A stretch of DNA of 64,000 nt. Origin: Corylus avellana. Its lineage: Eukaryota > Streptophyta > Magnoliopsida > Fagales > Betulaceae. How positions within the stretch are numbered: position 1 is the stretch's first letter; the number at the start of each line of letters is the position of its first letter. The notes beneath the pieces are model-generated. The model worked only from the letters and a program-made list of their open reading frames with translations. It was not told the origin of the DNA and ran no database searches. The position numbers were made by a program, and so were the translations under genes. The stretch is from assembly GCF_901000735.1 (NCBI RefSeq), contig NC_081547.1:11887156-11951155 (forward strand), written 5' to 3'. This document shows, one piece after another, positions 23,621 through 36,989 of the stretch.

Positions 23621-24959
23621 TCTAAACCATGCAATAAATGGCCTTCAATTGCAACTAGCGGCTGACCTTGACCTATCCTAAATATTACTTATCCAATTAT
23701 CTCTCTCTCTCTCAACATTAATCTTCAATTGCAAAAGTGTTGCAAGCTCTTAAATTCGGAACATGCATTTTGCTAGACAGGGTGTTGAGATCTGATAGGT
23801 GCTTATTTTTCTCTTCTTATTATTTCTTGTTGTTTTTTCTTTCTTCCTTTGTTTTCTTTTCGTTCTCACTGTTTACATGTCTGTGGTAGGACTGACGTTT
23901 AATGCTTCTTCCTTCTTTTTTTTTTGTTTAACGAGAATCATGTTGCTACTGCACGTGGAAGTACTAACAAAAAAAAGAAAGAAAAAAGAACAAGATGATA
24001 CTTGGAACTGTTTGACTGTTTTTCTTTTAGCATTCTTTGTAAGTGGATTGTCTTACCGAATGAATATGAGCGGGTACTGGAATTAATGAGGAGCCAGTTA
24101 CTGACAATATATGCATTTTTGGGGCATTAGATCTTATAACAACAAATCAAATCTCTTGCATTGTGATTAATTTTCAATTTAAATTTGTGTTTCTTTTGTT
24201 TCTTTATCAAAAAATTAGGTCTTGGCATTCTTCATTATCAATTTTCATAAATTCTACATGTCAAATTGTTTTTCTAATTATTATGGTTAGGAGTTTCTTG
24301 TAATTTATGTTTAGTTCACCTGTTTGGGCAGTCATTGACATTATCTAACAAAAACAAAAACTTGATTTATTAGTGGAAATCAAATGTTTGTATAACAATT
24401 TCCAAGCAAGAAAATCGTACCTGTTAATTCTAAACATATTTCAATTTTTGTTGCAGTAGGCATAGATCATGTCAGGGTCCATCCTAAATTTCTACATTCA
24501 AATGCGACCAGCCATAAATGGGCTCTGGGAGGTAGGTAGTCGATATGTTTTTCTCTCTTTTTTTTTTTTTGGTTTTTGTTCTTTTTTCCCTCCAAAATAA
24601 CTGTGTTATTTATAAAAGAAAATATTATTGACTATGGTTCTTAATTGCACAGCTTTTGCGGAGCTTCTAGACAACTCTTTTTTTGGATGAGGTACACCTA
24701 GACTCTTCTTTGCTTCCAAAAGTTAAGAATCATTACATGCATTAATTTTCATCTTTTCATTTTTTTTCTCGTCTTTTAATTTGTAAGTCTGTAATGAAGC
24801 TACATATGTTTATGTAGATGTTCTTGAAAACATGAAAGATGGTACTAAAATGTTGCAAGTTGATGGTAGGTAACTTTATTGTTTTGCCTTCTATTCAATT
24901 ATTGTTTTCTGAAAATTTCTTTATTTATTGTCCTTGTCTTATTATTATGATTTTCAGAT

Positions 24960-25841
24960 TGAAAAACACTATGCCGACTCTAAAAAACTTGTTTATCACA
25001 ATTTATGCAGAATTAATACTATGAAACAATAAATAATTCAATCACCCAAAATATATAAAGCAATAAAGAGACAGACACAGATATTTTGGTTATAAAGATG
25101 AAACCTTTTAGAAACCGATCTAAAAGTAAAACCTCTCCGGGGCAACCAAACCCAGGAAATCATTATCAAAAGATTATCCAGAGATTACAAACACTAGGAA
25201 CACTTACAACCCTTTGCAAGACCTTGGCTTTGTAAGATTGACAAGCTTACAACTCGTCTCCTTGCTCACAATCTTCTTCAACGTGATTCTCCTTTACCAG
25301 ACCCTTCTGATATACTTCTCAACTATAGATTTATCAAAGGAATAACTAAAACTCTAAGAGATTCAATTTAACGCTCACCACATATGATCTCTCTTAGCAC
25401 AGCCTCCGACGAACTCTCTGGTGGCAAAAATTAATGTCTCTCTCTTCTATAATGATGTATATATCAATACATCAAACCCTAGACCTGGGCCCACTAAAAA
25501 CACGTTTTTGGGCATAATAGGTAGGGGGTGTCCGGACAGGTTAATGGGCTGTCTGGACATGGCCTTGCGAAGCAAAAATAGGGTTTTTGGAAATGCGGTC
25601 TGGACACGGGGAAAGCCTGTCCAATAGCATTCTGGAAATGTTGTCCAACCTTGATCAACAACTCCGATCAATGGGCGTTTGTGGTCCGACTGAGCTAAAA
25701 TTTTGCAGGGACATTCATAACACATGAATCTATATTATGAACGGTGGAGATTGGATTCTGAGCATTCTAAATCAGTGTTTGAGCTCGTAAACAGTAGCCT
25801 CTACATTTTGGAACTGAATTAAGCCAAGATAAGAACTAACA
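24960..25841 (-). repeat. Copia-like 3' LTR
   Basis: 882 bp, TGAAAAACACTATGCC to AAGAACTAACA on the plus strand. Contains TGTCCGGACA at 25529-25538 and degenerate copies to 25625, just upstream (element sense) of a TATA-like stretch near 25450-25465. A second assembly copy is at 30523-31404. Confidence 0.8.
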
Positions 25842-27680
25842 AACTCTCCTTTGGCAATTTGGTGACAAAACCAAAATGCCGAGCCAACCATCATTTCTCC
25901 ATATTTATTCCCCATTTTTGTCACAGAATGACAAAAGGTCTTCATGTTTCCTGAAACACTTCACAAAATACATCAAGGCATATGTGGAACAAGAATACAT
26001 AAATAAAACTTGTGATAAAAAAAATGACGTAGAATGCAAGATCATAAAGAAACATCAGCAGAACTCCCCCTCAATGTATGACTCAATTATCAACAAGAAA
26101 CTGGAAAAGCAAAATATGTTTCTCCCCCTCAAAAGTCAAATGAACACACATGATATACACATCAATCACTCATGTATTGCACAATGAATATCCCAAACAT
26201 GCTCAAAATATGCAAAATATACATGAGACTAGAGGTGGCAAGAAACTCATATTGCTTAACCCAAGCAAAGACAAATGTTTCATTCAACCCATGCTTGTGT
26301 GGCGTGTGTGTGTAAGCCATCCAAAGAGAAAATTTTTCAACTTACAAAATGAGGAGAAAGTTTCATCATCATGAGGTTTTGACAAGTATATCAAATCAAA
26401 AGTCAAACCTTATCATACTAGGGCCTAGCCACTCTCATCCTATACATTTCTCTTTGTAAAACATTTTGCACAAGTTTGACACAGTGAAATAAATTCCTTT
26501 TGGAATATGATCTTTTGATTTTATTTGTTTCACTATTTTGTTTATTTTTCTCTTTGAGAAAGTGTCCTTAAACTTTTGGTGCTTATCATAAAAGAGAAAG
26601 CAGGAATTTTTAAGCCCTAGGTTCAACTAGCATATGGTCAATTTGAAAAATATGACTAGTCAAAAACCTCATATGGTCACCTAACAGACCTTATAAATAA
26701 AGTGAAACAAAGCCTCAATTTAAGCTTAAATGTGCACAAAAGATAAAGCATAGGCAAAATGTACCACATAAGTTCAGGCTTTAGGTAACCACAAAAACAA
26801 GTCCATTGACACAAATTTTCATCTCATGCATATTAAGAACATTCCAAGACACAAGGAATTAAATCCATGAAAGAAACATGAGAAATTAATGGACTATCTA
26901 GGTGCATAAAACAAAAGAAAGAAAAGAAAACAATCAAAGTAACATATTTTTGTCTTTTTGAAAATTTTCACAAAAGAAATGCACACAAATGAAAACAAAT
27001 GCAAAACAAACAAAAATGTAATGCAAAAAAAAAAAAAAAAAACAACATGCTTGAGTTGAGATTACAACAGGCAATACATGAATGTCCTTTAGCATTAAAA
27101 CTTTCATCACATCTTATAGGTCTCACTACAAATAATGATTTGGTTTAATAACTATTTCTATGTCTTCACAAGACATTACACATTCATGAACACTTGATTA
27201 GCAAGTAGACAAAAATCTTGGTGGTCCGCACACAACATCTCATCTATAAGCCTTTCAAAGATCATAACATATGAATTTCTTGAAAAATCCTTTATGAAGA
27301 TGCCTCATAACAAGAATCTCAAAACAACTATGTTTACACTCTTCATACAAAAAGTGTAACAACAAAATCAATGCAATGCATAAACAAGAAAGCAAAAAAA
27401 AAAAAAAAAATGCAAAGCAAAGAAAAATAACATGCTCTATGATATTCAAAAAAAGGTAAAACACTCAATCCTAGGCTTGTTAATGACTCACCTAACTCTG
27501 GGTGAGATCACTACCACTCTCCCTCAATGGGTGAATGTTATAACCCTTCCTAACCCATTCTTGAGCAATCTTAGGACCAGATTTATGACGTACATAGGGT
27601 CTCAATTTAAAACAATTTGGTTGAATATGACCAACTTTGCCACAATGATGACAGGTAGGAACAAACCTTTGAGAATGTTG

Positions 27681-28368
27681 TCATTTATGAGGAAGGATAT
27701 ATTTAGACTTTGATCTAGGCAAACCCGACTCTATATCATATTTTTCTTTCTTAGGAGAGGCCGAGTTGTTCCAAAGTCTTTGGGATTTAAACTGAAAACA
27801 GTTTGGTCTGATGTGACCAATAATCCCACAATGGTGGCATGTCGGAACAAACTTAGCTTGAGTTTGTTTCTTAGAAGAAGTCTTCAATTTGAGCTTCACA
27901 CAATTATTCAAACAAGAGTTTTTGCCCTTATTCAAATAGACTGTATTAGCCTTAACTTCTTTAACATTCACAGGCTAAACAAACAAGGTATTTCTTTCAA
28001 ATTTAGAAGCATGCGAAGTAGAGCAAACACAATTATCAACAATCATACTATGCTTATTATTAACATAGAAAAAAACTTTTCAGATTATCACTAGAGAATT
28101 TTTGTGAGAGTTCTTTCAAATCATTCTCAAGTGATATATTCTTTTTAACAAGCACAGACATACCAGAATTTAAAGAAATAATCAAGGCATGTGATTTAGA
28201 CAATTCATTCACCAAAGATTCTTTTTCCTGTTCTACAGTTTTAAAATTCTTACAAATCTTTTTGTATCTGTAGGACAGTTGACTATACTCATTAGAGAGG
28301 ATCTTGTACAAGTCATCAAGATCATCAAAACCAAAAGAGTCAATGACAAGGGACTGAGATGTATTCAT
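27681..28368 (-). pseudogene. Copia-like gag fragment (assembly copy A)
   Basis: Two minus-strand frames: 28368-28060 (102 residues, starting MNTSQSLVIDSF, coiled-coil-like, rich in Lys, Glu, Asn and Ser) and 27971-27681 (96 residues) with a zinc knuckle CHHCGIIGHIRPNC (CX2CX4HX4C). They correspond to the C-terminal half of the gag of the relative at 47331-49153; the N-terminal UBN2-type half is missing, and gag begins shortly after the primer site. Stops separate the two parts. Confidence 0.75.
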
Positions 28369-28425
28369 AGTTAAAAAAAAGAGTCAAGGATCTCACTCAG
28401 GAATTTAAGCCAAACAGAGTGAACC

Positions 28426-28525
28426 NNNNNNNNNNNNNNNNNNNNNNNNNNNNNNNNNNNNNNNNNNNNNNNNNNNNNNNNNNNNNNNNNNNNNNNNNNN
28501 NNNNNNNNNNNNNNNNNNNNNNNNN
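28426..28525. other. Assembly gap, 100 N
   Basis: Exactly 100 N; both sides overlap as described for the 22982-33988 duplication. Confidence 0.98.
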
Positions 28526-29128
28526 TTTATGACGATGATCTATTACTAGATGTAATAGTACGTATATGCGACGGGAGATGCAACCGTACATACATGTATT
28601 ATTATGGCTGAATGTATATTTATTTGTGAAACGATTTTCAAAACTGAGAACAAGAAGTGAAACTATTTATGGTTGTGGATTTTACTTGCTGGGTCCCTTT
28701 TGGGCTCATTCAGTTTTATTTCTTGTTTTCAGGTAGAAAGGATGCTGGAATAGGAGGCCAGAATGGGGGCGGGAATAATTATTAATTTTCAAAGTCTTTT
28801 CATATTAGTTATTGTAATAATATGATGTTCCGCACTAAAGTTTAATCTTTCCTAATGTCGCTTGTAATAAAATTCTCTTGAAGAATGTTTTATACATTGA
28901 TCGTATTCTTTAAAATCAAGTACTTTGATAGACCTTATAGATCTTTGCAAAAGTTTTTGGTGTAAAAGAAGGAAAGTGGCAAACTCAGCCTTAACGGGCT
29001 GGGGATGTTACAGTTATACTTGAACTTGTGCGAAGTAGAATGCTGTGACAGCCTTTGGGTTAAAAAATTGGCAAATGAGAAGGCCAAATTACTTTGATTT
29101 CTTATGCTTTTTGTAAACACAATTTGCC

Positions 29129-29161
<33 letters not shown>

Positions 29162-30522
29162 TTATCTAAACCATGCAATAAATGGCAATAAATGGCCTTC
29201 AATTGCAACTAGCGGCTGACCTTGACCTATCCTAAATATTACTTATCCAATTATCTCTCTCTCTCTCAACATTAATCTTCAATTGCAAAAGTGTTGCAAG
29301 CTCTTAAATTCGGAACATGCATTTTGCTAGACAGGGTGTTGAGATCTGATAGGTGCTTATTTTTCTCTTCTTATTATTTCTTGTTGTTTTTTCTTTCTTC
29401 CTTTGTTTTCTTTTCGTTTTCACTGTTTACATGTCTGTGGTAGGATTGACGTTTAATGCTTCTTCCTTTTTTTTTTTTGTTTAACGAGAATCATGTTGCT
29501 ACTGCACGTGGAAGTACTAACAAAAAAAAAAAAGAAAAAAGAACAAGATGATACTTGAAATTGTTTGACTGTTTTTCTTTTAGCATTCTTTGTAAGTGGA
29601 TTGTCTTACCGCTATATATTGAATGAATATGAGCGGGTACTGGAATTAATGAGGAGCCAGTAAGTGACAATATATACATTTTTGGGGCATTAGATCTTAT
29701 AACAACAAATCAAATCTCTTGCATTGTGATTAATTTTCAATTTAAATTTGTGTTTCTTTTGTTTCTTTATCAAAAAATTAGGTCTTGGCATTCTTCATTA
29801 TCAATTTTCATAAATTCTACATGTCAAATTGTTTTTCTAATTATTATGGTTAGGAGTTTCTTGTAATTTATGTTTAGTTCACCTGTTTGGGCAGTCATTG
29901 ACATTATCTAACAAAAACAAAAACTTGATTTATTAGTGGAAATCAAATGTTTGTATAACAATTTCCAAGCAAGAAAATCGTACCTGTTAATTCTAAACAT
30001 ATTTCAATTTTTGTTGCAGTAGGCATAGATCATGTCAGGGTCCATCCTAAATTTCTACATTCAAATGCGACCAGCCATAAATGGGCTCTGGGAGGTAGGT
30101 AGTCGATATGTTTTTCTCTCTTTTTTTTTTTTTGGTTTTTGTTCTTTTTTCCCTCCAAAATAACTGTGTTATTTATAAAAGAAAATATTATTGACTATGG
30201 TTCTTAATTGCACAGCTTTTGCGGAGCTTCTAGACAACTCTTTTTTTGGATGAGGTACACCTAGACTCTTCTTTGCTTCCAAAAGTTAAGAATCATTACA
30301 TGCATTAATTTTCATCTTTTCATTTTTTTTCTCGTCTTTTAATTTGTAAGTCTGTAATGAAGCTACATATGTTTATGTAGATGTTCTTGAAAACATGAAA
30401 GATGGTACTAAAATGTTGCAAGTTGATGGTAGGTAACTTTATTGTTTTGCCTTCTATTCAATTATTGTTTTCTGAAAATTTCTTTATTTATTGTCCTTGT
30501 CTTATTATTATGATTTTCAGAT

Positions 30523-31404
30523 TGAAAAACACTATGCCGACTCTAAAAAACTTGTTTATCACAATTTATGCAGAATTAATACTATGAAACAATAAATAAT
30601 TCAATCACCCAAAATATATAAAGCAATAAAGAGACAGACACAGATATTTTGGTTATAAAGATGAAACCTTTTAGAAACCGATCTAAAAGTAAAACCTCTC
30701 CGGGGCAACCAAACCCAGGAAATCATTATCAAAAGATTATCCAGAGATTACAAACACTAGGAACACTTACAACCCTTTGCAAGACCTTGGCTTTGTAAGA
30801 TTGACAAGCTTACAACTCGTCTCCTTGCTCACAATCTTCTTCAACGTGATTCTCCTTTACCAGACCCTTCTGATATACTTCTCAACTATAGATTTATCAA
30901 AGGAATAACTAAAACTCTAAGAGATTCAATTTAACGCTCACCACATATGATCTCTCTTAGCACAGCCTCCGACGAACTCTCTGGTGGCAAAAATTCATGT
31001 CTCTCTCTTCTATAATGATGTATATATCAATACATCAAACCCTAGACCTGGGCCCACTAAAAACACGTTTTTGGGCATAATAGGTACGGGGTGTCCGGAC
31101 AGGTTAATGGGCTGTTTGGACACGGCCTTGCGAAGCAAAAATAGGGTTTTTGGAAATGCGGTCAGGACACAGGGAAAGCCTGTCCAATAGCATTCTGGAA
31201 ATGTTGTCCAACCTTGATCAACAACTCCGATCAATGGGCGTTTGTGGTCCGATTGAGCTAAAAGTTTGCAGGGACATTCATAACACATGAATCTACATTA
31301 TGAACGGTGGAGATTGGATTCCGAGCATTCTAAATCAGTGTTTGAGCTCGTAAACAGTAGCCTCTGCATTTTGGAACTGAATTAAGCCAAGATAAGAACT
31401 AACA
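30523..31404 (-). repeat. Copia-like LTR, duplicated assembly copy
   Basis: Same LTR as 24960-25841, shifted by 5563 bases, with a few single-base differences (for example in the palindrome region 31092-31170). Probably the other haplotype or contig copy of one LTR. Confidence 0.75.
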
Positions 31405-33243
31405 AACTCCCCTTTGGCAATTCGGTGACAAAACCAAAATGCCGAGCCAACCATCATCTCTCCATATTTACTCCCCTTTTTTGTCACAGAATGACAAAAG
31501 GTCTTCATTTTTCTTGAAACACTTCACAAAATACATCAAGGCATATGTGGAACAAGAATACATAAATAAAACTTGTGATAAAAAAAAATGACGTAGAATG
31601 CAAGATCATAAAGAAACATCAGCAGAACTCCCCCTCAATGTATGACTCAATTATCAACAAGAAACTGGAAAAGCAAAATATGTTTCTCCCCCTCAAAATT
31701 CAAATGAACACACATGATATACACATCAATGACTCATGTATTGCACAATGAATATCCCAAACATGCTCAAAATATGCAAAATATACATGAGACTAGAGGT
31801 GGCAAGAAACTCATATTGCTTAACCCAAGCAAAGACAAATGTTTCATTCAACCCATGCTTGTGTGGCGTGTGTGTGTAAGCCATCCAAAGAGAAAATTTT
31901 TCAACTTACAAAATGAGGAGAAAGTTTCATCATCATGAGGTTTTGACAAGTATATCAAATCAAAAGTCAAACCTTATCATACTAGGGCCTAGCCACTCTC
32001 ATCCTATACATTTCTCTTTGTAAAACATTTTGCACAAGCTTGACATAGTGAAATAAATTCCTTTTGGAATATGATCTTTTGATTTTATTTGTTTCACTAT
32101 TTTGTTTATTTTTCTCTTCGAGAAAGTGTCCTTAAACTTTTGGTGCTTATCATAAAAGAGAAAGCGGGAATTTTTAAGCCCTAGGTTCAACTAGCATATG
32201 GTCAATTTGAAAAATATGACTAGTCAAAAACCTCAGATGGTTACCTAACAGACCTCACAAAGAAAGTGGAACAAAACCTCAATTTAAGCTTAAATGTGCA
32301 GAAGAGATAAAGTATAGGCAAAACGTACCACATAAGCTCAGGCTTTAGGTAACAACAAGAACAAGTCCATAGAGCAAATTTTCATCTCATGCATATTAAG
32401 AACATTCCAAGACACAAGGAATTAAATCCATGAAAGAAACATGAGAAATTAATGGACTATCTAGGTGCATAAAACAAAAGAAAGAAAAGAAAACAATCAA
32501 AGTAACATATTTTTGTCTTTTTGAAAATTTTCACAAAAGAAATGCACACAAATGAAAACAAATGCAAAACAAACAAAAATGTAATGCAAAAAAAAAAAAA
32601 AAAAACAACATGCTTGAGTTGAGATTACAACAGGCAATACATGAATGTCCTTTAGCATTAAAACTTTCATCACATCTTATAGGTCTCACTACAAATAATG
32701 ATTTGGTTTAATAACTATTTCTATGTCTTCACAAGACATTACACATTCATGAACACTTGATTAGCAAGTAGACAAAAATCTTGGTGGTCCGCACACAACA
32801 TCTCATCTATAAGCCTTTCAAAGATCATAACATATGAATTTCTTGAAAAATCCTTTATGAAGATGCCTCATAACAAGAATCTCAAAACAACTATGTTTAC
32901 ACTCTTCATACAAAAAGTGTAACAACAAAATCAATGCAATGCATAAACAAGAAAGCAAAAAAAAAAAAAAAAATGCAAAGCAAAGAAAAATAACATGCTC
33001 TATGATATTCAAAAAAAGGTAAAACACTCAATCCTAGGCTTGTTAATGACTCACCTAACTCTGGGTGAGATCACTACCACTCTCCCTCAATGGGTGAATG
33101 TTATAACCCTTCCTAACCCATTCTTGAGCAATCTTAGGACCAGATTTATGACGTACATAGGGTCTCAATTTAAAACAATTTGGTTGAATATGACCAACTT
33201 TGCCACAATGATGACAGGTAGGAACAAACCTTTGAGAATGTTG

Positions 33244-33931
33244 TCATTTATGAGGAAGGATATATTTAGACTTTGATCTAGGCAAACCCGACTCTATATC
33301 ATATTTTTCTTTCTTAGGAGAGGCCGAGTTGTTCCAAAGTCTTTGGGATTTAAACTGAAAACAGTTTGGTCTGATGTGACCAATAATCCCACAATGGTGG
33401 CATGTCGGAACAAACTTAGCTTGAGTTTGTTTCTTAGAAGAAGTCTTCAATTTGAGCTTCACACAATTATTCAAACAAGAGTTTTTGCCCTTATTCAAAT
33501 AGACTGTATTAGCCTTAACTTCTTTAACATTCACAGGCTAAACAAACAAGGTATTTCTTTCAAATTTAGAAGCATGCGAAGTAGAGCAAACACAATTATC
33601 AACAATCATACTATGCTTATTATTAACATAGAAAAAAACTTTTCAGATTATCACTAGAGAATTTTTGTGAGAGTTCTTTCAAATCATTCTCAAGTGATAT
33701 ATTCTTTTTAACAAGCACAGACATACCAGAATTTAAAGAAATAATCAAGGCATGTGATTTAGACAATTCATTCACCAAAGATTCTTTTTCCTGTTCTACA
33801 GTTTTAAAATTCTTACAAATCTTTTTGTATCTGTAGGACAGTTGACTATACTCATTAGAGAGGATCTTGTACAAGTCATCAAGATCATCAAAACCAAAAG
33901 AGTCAATGACAAGGGACTGAGATGTATTCAT
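33244..33931 (-). pseudogene. Copia-like gag fragment (assembly copy B)
   Basis: The predicted proteins are identical to those at 27681-28368, shifted by 5563 bases; it adjoins the real primer site and 5' LTR, so this is the copy in its proper context. Confidence 0.75.
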
Positions 33932-33988
33932 AGTTAAAAAAAAGAGTCAAGGATCTCACTCAGGAATTTAAGCCAAACAGAGTGAACC

Positions 33989-34001
33989 TGCTCTGATACC
34001 A
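33989..34001 (-). other. Primer binding site, tRNA-iMet type
   Basis: The minus strand reads TGGTATCAGAGCA, complementary to the 3' end of initiator tRNA-Met, two bases from the LTR. Confidence 0.85.
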
Positions 34002-34003
34002 AT

Positions 34004-34908
34004 TGAAAAACGCTATGCCGACTCCAAAAAACTTGTTTATCATAATTTATGCGGAATTAATACTATGAAGCAATAAACAATTCAATCACCCAAAATATAT
34101 AAAGAAATAAAGAGGCAGACACAAATATTTTGGTTATGAAGAGGAAACCTTTTAGAAACCGATCTAAGAGTAAAACCTCTCCAGGGCAGCCAAACCAGGA
34201 AATCACTATCAAAAGATTATCCAGAGATTACAGACACTAGGAACACTTACAACCCTTTGCAAGACCTTGACTCTATAAGATCGACAAGCCTACAACTCGT
34301 CTCCTTGCTCACAATCTTTTTCAACGTGATTCTCCTTTACCGAGCCCTTCCGATATACTTCTCAACTATAGATTTATCAAAGGAATAACTAAAACTCTAA
34401 GAGATTCAATTTAACACTCACCACATACGATCTCTCTTAGCACAGCCTCCAACGAACTCTCTGGGGGCGAAAATTCGTGCATCTCTCTTCTATAATGATG
34501 TATATATATCAGTACATCAAACCCTAGATCTGAGCCCACTAAAAACACTTTTTTGGGCATAATACGTACGAGGTGTTTGGACAGGTTAATGGGCTGTCCG
34601 GACATGGCCTTGCAGAGCAAAAATAGGGTTTCTGGAAATGCGGTCCGGACATGGGGAAGGGCTATCTGGACAGGGCATGCAATGGGTGAAACAACATTCT
34701 GGAAATGCTGTCCAGCCTTGATCAATAGCTCCGATCGATGGACGTTTATGGTCCGATTGAGCTAAAATTTTGCAGAGACGTTCATAACACATGAATCTAC
34801 ATTATGAACGGTAGAGAATGGAATTTGAGCATTCTATATCAGTGTTTGAGGCCATGAACAGTAATCTCTGCATTTTTGAACTGAATTAAGCCAACACAAG
34901 AATTAACA
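34004..34908 (-). repeat. Copia-like 5' LTR
   Basis: 905 bp, TGAAAAACGCTATGCC to AAGAATTAACA. It differs from the 3' LTR at many more positions than the two assembly copies differ from each other, so the insertion is old relative to that difference. TGTCCGGACA at 34595-34604. Confidence 0.8.
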
Positions 34909-36590
34909 CGGATATTGAAATTTTTTTTAAAAGATCAATTTAGCTCCTCGAAGGCTTTTTTGTCTCTATTTCTTTCATTAAATATCTATTGCTTTCTACT
35001 TTTGTGCTGCAGATAGTGGTGGTAGAATGACTCCTGATAAGATGCAGCAGTGCATGTCCCTTGGCTATTCTGTAAAAAGCAACATGGCGAACACCATTGG
35101 TCAATGTGAGCTCCTAAATTACTTAATGGGTAAATAATTGGATGTGCAGAAGACTTGACATGCATTAATCTTTTTCTTCTTGTTTTTTCCCCCCAATTTT
35201 CTCCCATATGGAAATGAGTTCAAGACAAGTACAATGAGGCTAGGAGCAAATGTTCTTGTGTTTTCACGTTGCCAAGGGAATGATGGACAAAGGTAGGTTC
35301 TTTTTTTGCTTGCAATTAATTTTTGTTTATGGCTTGCTTCTTTTGATCTTTCTATTATGGTGATTATATATATGGCAAATTGCTGAACAAGAGATCAATT
35401 TCTTTCTATTTATTTACTTTCTATGGGTTGGCTCAATTTGTTTGCATGTCATCTTCAAGAATCAAGACTAATTTAACTGTATTTATTTGTTTAAGGTTCA
35501 CACAAAGCATCAGAATGATATCCTAAACATTTCTAAGGGGTATTGGAAAGGAAGATGTTGTGGTTTCCATGGTAAGACCACTTGTAATGATTCTTGCATG
35601 TATATATATACTTAAATTTTCATCCAACTGTTGGACCATTCTTTATCACTATTTTTTTTTTGTTTAATTTATTTTGGAATGACAAGATTGACTTTGAAAA
35701 AAGAGGACAAGAGTGGAAGAAGATGACACGATCTTCTCTGCATGACTGGGATAGAAATTTAGCAACCATATTGCAGTGGTCACCTTATGCAAATGAAGAA
35801 GATCTTCTTAAGCAGGCAAGTCTTCTTTTGGTTTTTTCAATTTAGAAAGGGCTTATAATAATCTCATACCATTGTCACAATGCTAGATTCTTCAAGCTGT
35901 GTGTATGCACACCCATGTGCGTCCATTTCCAAATAAAGCTAAAAAGGGACTTTTAATTATTTTGGCCCCTTGAAATATAAGTAGCACTACTCTGTTTCAA
36001 AACTTATATGGATCACGTACACCATTCCTATAATTTTTTTTTTTTAATATATATATTTAATGACATTTCTCATTTTATCACTACTTATCATTCTTTGCTC
36101 TATGTAGTTCAATTCCCTAAATGATCATGGAACACGAATAATTATATACAACATTTGGGAGAATGATGAAGGAATCTGGAACTTGATTTTGACACCGATA
36201 AACATGTAAGTTTGAATCACTCTTTTTCATTTGTTGATTTTACTTGGTGGTTCAAGCAGTTTCTAATAAGGCTAAATATTTATAATGTTCAATGTGATAG
36301 GACATTCAACTTAGAGGAGTCAACTGAGATGAGAAGAGCATACAAATGGCACAGCAATATCCCAACGCTAGACACTCCTTAGCTTATCAACACTCACTAA
36401 GGGTATGTGTAAATTTCTTTTTTTTTTTTTTTTTTGTTTGCACTTGAGTTAAATTTAAATTTAATACATGACTGCTATATATGGTTATTGACATTTTTGT
36501 ATTTCATCTTTGACAGAGTTACACATCAATTCTCTATCTGAGACTTCCAGCGAACTTCTAGGAAAGATGTTCAACATCATAACATAGACA

Positions 36591-36989
36591 TTAAATTTAT
36601 GGTATCATATTTCAGGTTTTTTTCTTTTATTATTATTATTTTTGCATCATATCTACTCACTTTTGTAATGTTATTCTATTAGTTTACTTGTGTAAGAATT
36701 TGAATGTGCACTTGTTTAAGGACTAGATATTAAATTTATGTTATTAATACTTTTTATAGTTGATATTTAGATTTTAATGTTAAATATCACGTAATGAATT
36801 ATATATATTATTATTGAACACAGGGAATCAAGCATGTGCAAGCCATCCCACTAGTAATACATATAGTCGTTGTGCATACATACAAATCTTTGTTGAGAAT
36901 GCGTACACATGAATATGTTGATTGCTATAAAAGTTGTAAAAAAAAATAATAACAATAAAAGGATAATCATTTCATGAATAACATGGGAA
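36591..36989. other. MORC 3' flank, no gene
   Basis: AT-rich sequence after the last recognisable MORC exon; nothing further identified. Confidence 0.4.

Larger units (their letters stand above)
22982..33988. repeat. Direct duplication flanking gap 2 (22982-28425 = 28526-33988)
   Basis: The 5.4-kb block left of the gap recurs right of it at about 99% identity by eye (5444 versus 5463 bp; offset 5544 rising to 5563 through small indels). The left block ends exactly at the gap and the right one begins exactly after it. Everything inside occurs twice in the same order: end of the solo LTR, three MORC exons, the copia-like LTR and gag. This is best read as two overlapping contigs joined by a placeholder gap. 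The contig broke a few bases from the edge of an LTR, a typical place for assembly failure. Confidence 0.9.
24960..34908 (-). mobile_element. Gag-only copia-like LTR element in a MORC intron
   Basis: On the minus strand: 5' LTR 34004-34908, primer site at 33989-34001, gag fragments, a long non-coding tail, then 3' LTR 24960-25841. The flanking pentamers CAGAT (24955-24959) and CGGAT (34909-34913) are a target duplication with one change. Because of the duplication around gap 2, the true element is probably about 4.4 kb, not 9.9 kb. No protease, integrase, RT or RNase H is detectable, so it depends on proteins of another element. The tail contains the wording common before copia 3' LTRs (TTTTGTCACCAAATTGCC on the minus strand). 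The relative at 46723-51493 shares the LTR and gag. Confidence 0.8.
24457..36590 (+). pseudogene. MORC-type GHKL ATPase pseudogene
   Basis: Exons: 24457-24531 (HVRVHPKFLHSNATSHKWAL), 24653-24691 (AFAELLDNS), 24788-24865 (NEATYVYVDVLENMKDGTKM), then after a 10-kb insertion 35013-35105 (DSGGRMTPDKMQQCMSLGYS), 35208-35292 (KTSTMRLGANVLVFSR), 35496-35571, 35687-35815 (RSSLHDWDRNLATILQWSPY), 36108-36205 (HGTRIIIYNIWENDEGIWNL), 36301-36402 and 36517 on (SYTSILYLRLPAN). This is the ATPase half of plant MORC proteins, which act in DNA-silencing complexes. Lesions: extra T's after LLDNS cause a frameshift (in both assembly copies); the acceptor before 35208 is AT, not AG; TAA at 35524-35526; a one-base loss near 36345; a stop and deletion after LPAN; the DxGxG loop ends in Arg. 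The first three exons recur at 30020-30428. The intron after 35815 starts with GC. Upstream exons were not found. Confidence 0.85.

Noticed and set aside
27432..28094. Plus-strand frames opposite the copia-like gag
   Set aside because: Antisense shadows; the zinc knuckle is read on the minus strand.
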